A DNA stretch of 5,695 nucleotides from contig CAYSJJ010000123.1 in the NCBI GenBank assembly GCA_964431365.1, positions 1-5,695 on the forward strand, given 5' to 3'. The first letter of the stretch is position 1. The number at the start of each line of letters is the position of its first letter. The notes beneath the pieces were generated by a model. The model had not been told where the DNA came from. It did not search any database and was given only the letters and a program-made list of their open reading frames with translations. The position numbers and the translations under genes are program-made. Positions 1-5,148 of the stretch are shown here, piece after piece. Source of the stretch: Geomobilibacter sp964431365. GTDB taxonomy: Bacteria; Desulfobacterota; Desulfuromonadia; Geobacterales; DSM-12255.

Positions 1-901
1 GGTAAAGGATTGGCGGGCTTATCTCCACCGTCAGGGAGCGGGTGGCGCTGATCGCCTCGTCCAGGGTCTCCTGCAGGTCAGCCAGCGGGGCGTCTGCACT
101 CCCCGGAGAGAGGCTTTTCCGCAGCAAGCTGAGCTTGATCCCGGCCATGGCCAGCAGTTGGCCGACCCCGTCGTGGAGGGCTGTTGCCAGTTGATGCCGT
201 TGCAGTTCCTCGTCCAGTGCCCGCATGGAACCCATGACCCGCAGGAGTTCCGACTGTTGCCGGTGTTCCTCCTGCGCCTTTTTTTGCGTCGAGATGTCGC
301 GCAGTGTCCCCAGCATCCGCAAAGGCGTTCCCTGGGCGCCCCGGCTGACGACCTTCCCACGGTTCTGAATCCACTTGTAGCTGCCGTCGTCGCACCTGAG
401 TCGATATTCGCTCTGGTATGACCTGGTTTCGCCGGCTAGGTGGCGCTGCAGCGTTGCCCGGTGTTGCTCGCAATCATCCGGGTGGATGCGGGACAACCAT
501 TTATCCGGCGAGGTGGCGACTTCGTGCTCGGCAGATCCGAGGATCTGCTTCCACCCGGAGGAGTAGAAACACGAGTTAGCGACGAGGTCCCAGTCCCACA
601 CCCCGTCGCCGGTTGCCTCAAGCGCAAGCATCAGACGCTGTTCGCTTGCCAGGAGTGCGGCCTGTTGCAGGGAAATGCGTCGCAGCAGTCTGCTGATCAA
701 GAAATAGAGAATGACGGCGGTGATGCCGATGAACAGCAACCCCTTCAAGGTCTCCAAGCGGGTCAACTGATACGCGGTCGCGCCAAGATGTTCGAGAAGG
801 GCATCGGAAACGGTAATCCAGGCAGAGCCGGCAATAACGTAGAAAAGCGTGGTCTGCAGGGCACTGCGCGGGAATGCCGGGAGGTTTAGTCGGGGTGTCA
901 T
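1..901 (-). CDS. PAS-domain sensor histidine kinase, NarX/DegS (HisKA_3) type, N-terminal 300 residues; C-terminus outside window
   Basis: Translating the minus strand from the ATG at 901-899 gives 300 residues with no stop before the window edge. Residues ~14-31 and ~52-70 are two hydrophobic segments separated by a short extracytoplasmic loop, an N-terminal anchor found on many PAS sensor proteins. Residues ~88-210 are a PAS_3-like fold with its PAC end (DGVWDWDL near 99, IHPDD at 139-143, KWIQNRGKVV near 176, GTLRDIST near 198). Residues ~233-260 carry the dimerisation/phosphoacceptor helix, with ALHDGVGQLL placing the phosphorylated His at 243. This HisKA_3 form normally pairs with NarL-type regulators, and one is encoded divergently. 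The HATPase domain must lie left of position 1. No good Shine-Dalgarno precedes the ATG. The frame stays open upstream for about 64 codons, but the ATG fits the family start and the membrane anchor. The input signal is unknown. Confidence 0.9.
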   Translation of the reverse strand, partial: MTPRLNLPAFPRSALQTTLFYVIAGSAWITVSDALLEHLGATAYQLTRLETLKGLLFIGITAVILYFLISRLLRRISLQQAALLASEQRLMLALEATGDGVWDWDLVANSCFYSSGWKQILGSAEHEVATSPDKWLSRIHPDDCEQHRATLQRHLAGETRSYQSEYRLRCDDGSYKWIQNRGKVVSRGAQGTPLRMLGTLRDISTQKKAQEEHRQQSELLRVMGSMRALDEELQRHQLATALHDGVGQLLAMAGIKLSLLRKSLSPGSADAPLADLQETLDEAISATRSLTVEISPPILY

Positions 902-930
902 GGTATGCTGTTCGGCATGGTACAGGCGAT

Positions 931-946
931 CCTGAACTTTTTCAGG
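931..946. promoter_or_regulatory. Perfect 6-bp hairpin/inverted repeat in the kinase leader
   Basis: CCTGAA-CTTT-TTCAGG is a perfect 6-bp inverted repeat with a 4-base spacer. It lies 30 bp upstream of the kinase ATG in the divergent spacer. It could be a leader hairpin in the kinase transcript or a protein-binding site. No family-specific operator consensus is recognised, so the role is inference only. Confidence 0.3.
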
Positions 947-1030
947 GGAGGATATCAGATTTTCCGTATAGTTTGAATGCTCAATCTGTTCATCCGACAG
1001 GATGAAATTGCGTGCCCCACCGTATTCATC

Positions 1031-1059
1031 TTTACGTTCCCTGAGGAGTTCATTATAAG
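1031..1059 (+). promoter_or_regulatory. Putative sigma-70 promoter for the response regulator
   Basis: TTTACG (1031-1036, 4/6 to TTGACA) and TATAAG (1054-1059, 5/6 to TATAAT) are separated by exactly 17 bp. A transcript would start near 1066 and have a leader of about 30 nt before the ATG at 1096. GAGG at 1083-1086 serves as a Shine-Dalgarno 9 nt before that ATG. The opposite strand reads a perfect TATAAT at 1057-1052, but it has no recognisable -35 partner. If that site is active toward the kinase, the two promoters would overlap. Confidence 0.5.
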
Positions 1060-1095
1060 AGCATTGTCCCTCTTCTGATCGCGAGGTATTCACTG

Positions 1096-1743
1096 ATGAG
1101 CATAAGCGTCGTATTGGCCGATGACCATAAGATCGTCCGGGACGGCTTGAAATCCCTTCTCGCTACCTGCTCCGACATCGAGGTGGTGGCGGTTGCCGAC
1201 AATGGTCGGCAACTGCTCGCCATTGCCGAAGATGCGCTCCCCGAAATCGTGCTGCTGGATGTCAGCATGCCGGAGATGAACGGCATTGATGTGGTGCGTA
1301 AACTCTCCACGACCTGTCCGACGATCAAGGCTATCATGCTCTCCATGCATGCCGACCGGCGTTTCGTTACGGAGTCGCTCAATGCCGGTGCCCGTGGATA
1401 TCTGCTCAAGGACAGCGCCTTCGAAGAGCTGGTGATGGCGATTACGGCGGTGAACAGTGGCGGGCTGTATCTGAGCCCCAAGATCGCCGGCATAATCGTG
1501 CAGGATTATCTGCGCCGGAGTTCGCCGTCCGTCGAGACGGTATTCAGCGTGCTCAGCAATCGTGAGCGGGAAGTTCTCCAGCTCATCGCCGAAGGTAAAA
1601 GCACCAAGGAAATAGCCTTCAATTCCGGCGTAAGTGTCAAGACCGTTGAGACCCAGCGGCAGCAGATCATGAAGAAACTGAATATCTTCAGTGTGGCCGA
1701 ACTGACCAAGTATGCGATCCGTGAAGGGTTGACCACGCTATAG
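1096..1743 (+). CDS. NarL/FixJ-family response regulator (REC + LuxR-type HTH)
   Basis: This 215-residue protein has the full family length. The receiver domain spans ~3-118, with acidic pair D9/D10, phosphoacceptor D55 in LLDVSMPEMNG, switch Ser83 and conserved Lys105 in GYLLKD. A linker leads to a LuxR-type helix-turn-helix at ~153-212 (LSNREREVLQLIAEGKSTKEIA, split here by helix turns, then VSVKTVETQRQQIMKKL). Phosphorylation is expected to promote dimerisation and DNA binding in the cytoplasm. The divergently encoded HisKA_3 kinase is the obvious partner, inferred from family pairing and position. The targets are not known. The divergent spacer and the inverted repeat before the downstream chemoreceptor gene are candidate sites. 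The TAG stop coincides with the left end of a palindromic element, yet the reading frame and length appear intact. Confidence 0.95.
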   Translation: MSISVVLADDHKIVRDGLKSLLATCSDIEVVAVADNGRQLLAIAEDALPEIVLLDVSMPEMNGIDVVRKLSTTCPTIKAIMLSMHADRRFVTESLNAGARGYLLKDSAFEELVMAITAVNSGGLYLSPKIAGIIVQDYLRRSSPSVETVFSVLSNREREVLQLIAEGKSTKEIAFNSGVSVKTVETQRQQIMKKLNIFSVAELTKYAIREGLTTL

Positions 1744-1904
1744 TGTCACGTGCGGCCAATTCATTCCTTCAAATTGCGGTTCTTTTGGCCCCTGGCTGCG
1801 TTGCGGCTCCTCAGCTTAGGCCTCGCTAGGCTTTCGTCGCCGCGTCTTGCCAGGAACCAAAATCCCCCGCAATTTGTGCGGCGAACTAACCGCACGAGAC
1901 ACTA
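1741..1904. mobile_element. MITE-like imperfect palindromic element flanked by TA
   Basis: Outer ends TAGTGTC-A-CGTGCGG (1741-1755) and CCGCACG-A-GACACTA (1890-1904) are inverted with one mismatch. Inside them lie perfect inverted pairs: CAAATTGCGG (1770-1779) with CCGCAATTTG (1867-1876), TTTTGG (1783-1788) with CCAAAA (1857-1862), and CCTGGC (1791-1796) with GCCAGG (1849-1854). The centre is near AGGCCT at 1818-1823. There is no coding capacity. A TA stands at each end (1741-1742, 1903-1904), consistent with a TA target duplication as made by IS630/Tc1-mariner-type transposases. Removing 1743-1904 restores CTA-TAG, the same stop codon. It might also act as a transcription barrier or as an RNA structure behind the regulator gene. 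A REP-type palindrome that is not transposed is the alternative. Confidence 0.6.
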
Positions 1905-1945
1905 GCCCTCCTGCCAATTCCATCTCAGGCTTTCCCCCCCTCCAG

Positions 1946-1962
1946 ATCAGGTAATACCTGAT
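1946..1962. promoter_or_regulatory. Perfect 7-3-7 inverted repeat, operator candidate
   Basis: ATCAGGT-AAT-ACCTGAT is a perfect palindrome with 7-bp arms and a 3-bp spacer. Its last base directly abuts the -35 element of the proposed sigma-28 promoter at 1963, an arrangement typical of a dimeric regulator's binding site. The regulator is not identified. The neighbouring NarL-type protein is one candidate by position only. Confidence 0.45.
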
Positions 1963-1989
1963 TAACTGCGTCTAATTGCCTCCCGATAC
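1963..1989 (+). promoter_or_regulatory. Putative sigma-28 (FliA) promoter of the chemoreceptor-cheW unit
   Basis: TAAC (1963-1966), 15 bp, then CCCGATAC (1982-1989) matches the flagellar sigma-28 pattern TAAA-N15-GCCGATAA: 3/4 in the -35, exact spacing, and 6/8 in the -10 with the core CCGATA intact. Transcription would begin near 1996, leaving a ~64-nt leader before the receptor ATG. Chemoreceptor genes are classical FliA targets, which supports the call. Confidence 0.55.
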
Positions 1990-2044
1990 CATAGTTTGTG
2001 TGCTTCACGCTGCCCGGAGCCACAACATCGCGTTTCCGGCCATC

Positions 2045-2052
2045 AAAGGAGG
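2045..2052 (+). promoter_or_regulatory. Strong Shine-Dalgarno that fixes the receptor start
   Basis: AAAGGAGG lies 7 nt upstream of the ATG at 2060. It decides against the longer in-frame TTG start at 1976, which would overlap the proposed sigma-28 -10 element and add 28 residues ahead of the normal MKWFYNLKIS receptor N-terminus. Confidence 0.85.
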
Positions 2053-2059
2053 CTGCATC

Positions 2060-3763
2060 ATGAAGTGGTTCTACAACCTGAAGATCTCGACGAAGCTGTT
2101 GGGAGGGTTCATTTCGGTCGCTCTCATCGCAGCGGTCGTCGGCGGGGTCGGTTTCATCGAGATCGGCAAGATGGATGACAACAGTACGAGACTGTACGAA
2201 AGGGTTACGGTGCCGACCAGCGAACTGGCCGACATGTCCACCGCATTCCAGAGGGTACGGCTCAACATCTACCAGGCGGTCCTGATCAATGACCCGCGGG
2301 AAATAGCCCAGTGCTTCGAGACCATCAAGAAGCTGCGGGCAGAGCTTAGCGAGAAGTCAGCCTCCTTCGAAAAGACCATCCTGACCGATGATGGGCGAAA
2401 GCTTTTCGCTGATTTCAAGGCGAGCCGGGAGGCGTACGCCCAGGTGCTCGACCGTGTGACCCCCCTCATCGAGTCGAACAGGGACCAGGAGGCGCTCGCC
2501 ATCCTGAAGGGGGACGGAAAAAGAGTCGCCTTCATGGAACAGGAGTTGTTGGACAAACTGCAGGATTCCAAGGTGAAGCAGGGGAAGCTCACCGACGAGG
2601 AAAACGGCAAGGCAGCCAAGTCGGCCAAGAGCGTCATGACGACCCTGGTCGTCGTCGGCGTGATGCTGGCCATCTTCCTGGGCATTTTCATCTCCCGCAT
2701 CATCTCCCGGGCGCTCAGGGAAGCGGTGGAGGCCGCCGACCAACTGGCCGCCGGCAACCTGACCGTCAGTATCGAATCGACCACCAGGGACGAGACCGGC
2801 CAGTTGATGCATGCCATGCACAACATGGTGGAAAAGCTGAAAGAGGTGGTGATCGACGTCAGGGGGGCGTCTGACAACGTCGCGTCCGGGAGCCAGCAGC
2901 TCTCCTCCGGTTCCGAGGAGATGTCCCAGGGGGCGAGCGAACAGGCGGCCGCTGCCGAAGAGGCCTCCTCCTCCATGGAGCAGATGACCTCCAACATCCG
3001 CCAGAATGCCGACAATGCGGCCCAGACCGAGAAGATCGCCGTGAAGAGCGCCACTGACGCCATGGAAGGGGGGAGGGCGGTGGAGCAGACCGTCCATGCC
3101 ATGAAGGATATTGCCGGGAAGATTTCCATCATCGAGGAGATCGCCCGGCAGACGAACCTCCTGGCGCTGAACGCCGCCATCGAAGCGGCCCGGGCCGGCG
3201 AGCACGGCAAGGGGTTCGCGGTGGTGGCCAGCGAGGTGAGAAAGCTTGCCGAACGGAGCCAGAAGGCGGCGGCCGAGATTTCGGAACTCTCCTCCTCCAG
3301 CGTGGAGGTGGCCGAGCGCGCCGGCGCGCTCCTGGTCAAGATGGTTCCGGACATCCAGCGTACCGCCGAGCTCGTGCAGGAGATCAGCGCCGCCTGCCGC
3401 GAACAGGATTTGGGTGCGGAGCAGATCAACAAGGCGATCCAGCAGTTGGACCAGGTGATCCAGCAGAACGCCTCGGCATCCGAGGAGATGGCATCCACGG
3501 CCGAGGAGTTGAACTCCCAGGCCGAGCAGTTGCAGATGAGCATCGGTTTCTTCAAGATCGGCACTGCTGAGGCATCCCTCTCGGTCAGTCGTGTTGGCAA
3601 ACCGTCCAAAGCCGCCCCCGCAGCATCCCGCAAACCGCTGACCAAGGCCCTTTCCCATGCCAGGGCCAACGGATATCACACGCCAGCGAAGCGTGTCGTC
3701 GGCCTGGAGCTGGAGTTGGGCGACGGCAGCGACCCGCAGGATAGTGAATTCGAAAAATACTGA
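2060..3763 (+). CDS. Methyl-accepting chemotaxis protein (4-helix-bundle sensor, HAMP, MCP signalling domain)
   Basis: This is a 567-residue inner-membrane chemoreceptor. A short cytoplasmic N-terminus is followed by TM1 (~13-34), a periplasmic all-helical 4HB-type sensor region (~35-190), TM2 (~193-213), HAMP (~214-267) and a long cytoplasmic coiled-coil hairpin. The hairpin tip is the conserved IARQTNLLALNAAIEAARAG (361-380), which contacts CheW and CheA. Q/E/A-rich methylation-like stretches lie near 294-305 and 471-484. After ~500 comes a Pro/Ala/Lys-rich flexible tail of about 65 residues ending in EFEKY. This fits the x-[HFYW]-x-x-[HFYW] pattern of CheR-binding pentapeptides, although it is not the enteric NWETF. 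The ligand cannot be predicted. The coding sequence ends in tandem stops TGA TAG, and cheW follows after 47 bp with no terminator between, so they are probably cotranscribed. The tip and methylation helices look intact. Confidence 0.95.
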   Translation: MKWFYNLKISTKLLGGFISVALIAAVVGGVGFIEIGKMDDNSTRLYERVTVPTSELADMSTAFQRVRLNIYQAVLINDPREIAQCFETIKKLRAELSEKSASFEKTILTDDGRKLFADFKASREAYAQVLDRVTPLIESNRDQEALAILKGDGKRVAFMEQELLDKLQDSKVKQGKLTDEENGKAAKSAKSVMTTLVVVGVMLAIFLGIFISRIISRALREAVEAADQLAAGNLTVSIESTTRDETGQLMHAMHNMVEKLKEVVIDVRGASDNVASGSQQLSSGSEEMSQGASEQAAAAEEASSSMEQMTSNIRQNADNAAQTEKIAVKSATDAMEGGRAVEQTVHAMKDIAGKISIIEEIARQTNLLALNAAIEAARAGEHGKGFAVVASEVRKLAERSQKAAAEISELSSSSVEVAERAGALLVKMVPDIQRTAELVQEISAACREQDLGAEQINKAIQQLDQVIQQNASASEEMASTAEELNSQAEQLQMSIGFFKIGTAEASLSVSRVGKPSKAAPAASRKPLTKALSHARANGYHTPAKRVVGLELELGDGSDPQDSEFEKY

Positions 3764-3810
3764 TAGACGAAAAAGTCGCTACGTCAGCCAGTGTCTCTCA
3801 GGAGGATCGC

Positions 3811-4308
3811 ATGAGCGTTGCAGGAAGTATGGAAACCACCCAGTATCTGACCTTCAGGCTCGACGAGGAGGTCTTTGCGGTGGATGTTGCCACGGTCCGG
3901 GAGATCCTGGACTTCACGTCCATCACCAAGGTTCCCCAGACCCCCGATTTCATGCGTGGCGTCATCAACCTGCGGGGGAGCGTGGTGCCGGTGGTGGACA
4001 TGCGGCTGAAATTCGGCATGAGCCAGACGGAGAAAACCGTCCACACCTGTGTCATCGTCATGGAGATACTCCTCGGCGGCGAGACGACGATCGTCGGCTC
4101 TCTTGCCGATTCGGTCCAGGAGGTGCTGGAGCTGGAACCGGACCAGATCGAGCCGGCCCCGCGCATCGGTACGAAGCTGCGCACCGACTTCATCAAGGGG
4201 ATGGGGAAGCACAACGAGCAGTTCATCATCATCCTCGACATCGACAGGGTGTTCGACGAGGAGACCATGGGAGGGGTGCTGGACAGGCTGTCGGTGGTTA
4301 ACGGCTGA
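3811..4308 (+). CDS. cheW: CheW chemotaxis coupling protein
   Basis: This 165-residue protein has the normal CheW length. It is a single CheW/SH3-like domain at ~10-155, recognisable from QYLTFRLDEEVFAVDV near the start, VREILDF, the hallmark MRGVINLRGSVVPVVDMR (~48-65) and the C-terminal FIIILDIDRVF strand. CheW bridges receptor tips to the kinase CheA in cytoplasmic signalling arrays. AGGAGG at 3800-3805 lies 5 nt before the ATG, which fixes the start. It follows the receptor gene by 47 bp and is closed by a strong terminator. No cheA or cheY is present here, so this pair presumably feeds a kinase encoded elsewhere. Whether it is a dedicated adaptor for the adjacent receptor is inferred from gene order. 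Confidence 0.96.
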   Translation: MSVAGSMETTQYLTFRLDEEVFAVDVATVREILDFTSITKVPQTPDFMRGVINLRGSVVPVVDMRLKFGMSQTEKTVHTCVIVMEILLGGETTIVGSLADSVQEVLELEPDQIEPAPRIGTKLRTDFIKGMGKHNEQFIIILDIDRVFDEETMGGVLDRLSVVNG

Positions 4309-4333
4309 TCACTTCGGAAAGGGAACCGGTCAC

Positions 4334-4368
4334 AAAAAGGTCTTCGCCATTCGGTGGGGACCTTTTTT
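4334..4368 (+). terminator. Strong intrinsic terminator after cheW
   Basis: The left arm AAAAAGGTCTTCGCC (4334-4348), loop ATTC, and right arm GGTGGGGACCTTTTT (4353-4367) form a 15-bp stem if G-U pairs are counted, followed by one more T. The A-run on the left makes the structure usable from both strands. It begins 26 bp after the cheW stop and separates the receptor-cheW unit from the methyltransferase unit. Confidence 0.88.
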
Positions 4369-4524
4369 GTTGAGCCGGCGGTGCCGATTCCCCCGTCACG
4401 AGTCCGGCTGGCGCTTCGGAGCAGGATCGGGGCCTGGTCTGAGTGTTGATTTTCCAAATGTGCGCATGATCTTTCCGGGAAGGATGGTACTATTTGAACA
4501 AGCTAATTAATGGAGATTCCTGGA

Positions 4525-5148
4525 ATGGCCTTCACCTTTTTCATGCGAGACCAGCAGACCATCGAGCGTGCTGCCGAGCAGGTTATCCCCTACGCCAGTG
4601 GCCGGAGCCGGATCAAGATCTGGAATGCCGGCTGCGCCATGGGACAGGAAACCTACACCATCGCCATGATCTTTGCCGAGCGGATGAACCCCTTCGGCTT
4701 CAAGAACCTGCGTATCGACGCCAGCGACTACGACAGCGCCAACAATTTCGGAGATATCGTTACCAACGCCATCTACAATTACGAGGAGCTGAAGCGGACA
4801 CCGAAAGAGCTGTTCGAAAAGTATTTCGAGCCGGCAGCTGAGCCGCATTTTTTCCGGGTCAAGGAGTGTCTGCGCAGCCATGTGCACTTCCAGTACCATG
4901 ACCTCCTTTCCCTGCGAGCCATTGGCCAGAGCTACTGCCTGATCATCTGCAAGAACGTATTGCTGCACTTCAACCATGACCAGCGCGTTCAGATCATCCG
5001 CATGTACCATGATGCCCTGGCGCCGGGTGGCTATTTTACCTGCGAAAATNNNNNNNNNNATACCCAGAAGATGCCACCTGAGTTGACGCATCTTTTCGAA
5101 CAGGTGGTCCCCGACGCCCAGGTGTTCAAGAAGCGGGAGGGGAACTGA
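4525..5148 (+). CDS. CheR-like SAM-dependent methyltransferase lacking the CheR_N domain; interrupted by an assembly gap
   Basis: About 207 codons as assembled, with 10 Ns inside. The SAM-binding core is clear: IWNAGCAMGQETYTIAM (~32-48, motif I), LRIDASDYDSAN (~62-73), a CheR-like beta-subdomain region with YNYEELKRTPKELFEKYF (~84-101) and VKECLRSHVHF, ICKNVLLHF (~141-149, equivalent to CRNVLIYF) and LAPGGYF (~165-171). Classical CheR is about 270-290 aa with an alpha-helical CheR_N domain that docks on receptor helices. Here the protein starts at the FFMRD segment that normally follows that domain. The ATG at 4525 is preferred because GGAG (4512-4515) precedes it by 9 nt. The in-frame ATG at 4510 has no Shine-Dalgarno but would add only five residues. 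The 141 bp between the terminator and 4510 holds no convincing promoter. The likely role is O-methylation of receptor glutamates or of another acidic substrate. Confidence 0.85.
   Translation: MAFTFFMRDQQTIERAAEQVIPYASGRSRIKIWNAGCAMGQETYTIAMIFAERMNPFGFKNLRIDASDYDSANNFGDIVTNAIYNYEELKRTPKELFEKYFEPAAEPHFFRVKECLRSHVHFQYHDLLSLRAIGQSYCLIICKNVLLHFNHDQRVQIIRMYHDALAPGGYFTCENXXXXTQKMPPELTHLFEQVVPDAQVFKKREGN
5050..5059. other. Assembly gap of 10 N within the methyltransferase gene
   Basis: A run of exactly 10 Ns interrupts the gene after the LAPGGYFTCE region. Both flanks translate in the same frame across it, and the downstream part (TQKMPPELTHLFEQVVPDA) looks like the natural C-terminus. The run may be a placeholder, so the true number of bases is uncertain. 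Coordinates downstream depend on it. Confidence 0.97.

Noticed and set aside
158..889. Plus-strand open frames of 87 and 149 codons
   Set aside because: They run opposite the sensor-kinase frame, whose PAS and HisKA_3 motifs are clear. The plus-strand translations show no recognisable motif.
902..1093. N-terminal extension of the sensor kinase from a GTG at 1093-1091
   Set aside because: The frame is open for about 64 codons upstream of the ATG, but the extension is hydrophilic, has different codon use, would cover both promoter-like boxes, and is not expected ahead of this membrane anchor.
1976..2059. TTG start giving a 595-residue chemoreceptor
   Set aside because: There is no Shine-Dalgarno, it overlaps the proposed promoter, and the 28 extra residues are unlike a receptor N-terminus. 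The ATG at 2060 has AAAGGAGG.
2269..3679. Long minus-strand open frames (up to 466 codons) opposite the chemoreceptor gene
   Set aside because: They are composition shadows of the GC-rich receptor gene. Their translations are Ser/Ala/Leu- or Gly/Leu/His-rich low-complexity strings without domains, while the plus-strand frame is an unmistakable receptor.
3764..3780. Small hairpin GACGAAAAAGTC between the receptor gene and cheW
   Set aside because: The 3-4 bp stem without a T-tract is too weak for a terminator, and the two genes look cotranscribed.
4383..4390. GCCGATTC as a second sigma-28 -10 element
   Set aside because: The expected -35 position 15 bp upstream falls in the terminator T-run (TTTT), not TAAA.
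4405..4425. Sigma-54-like GG...GC pair upstream of the methyltransferase gene
   Set aside because: Only 9 bp separate the GG and GC where the -24/-12 promoter needs 10, and the rest of the consensus is poor.
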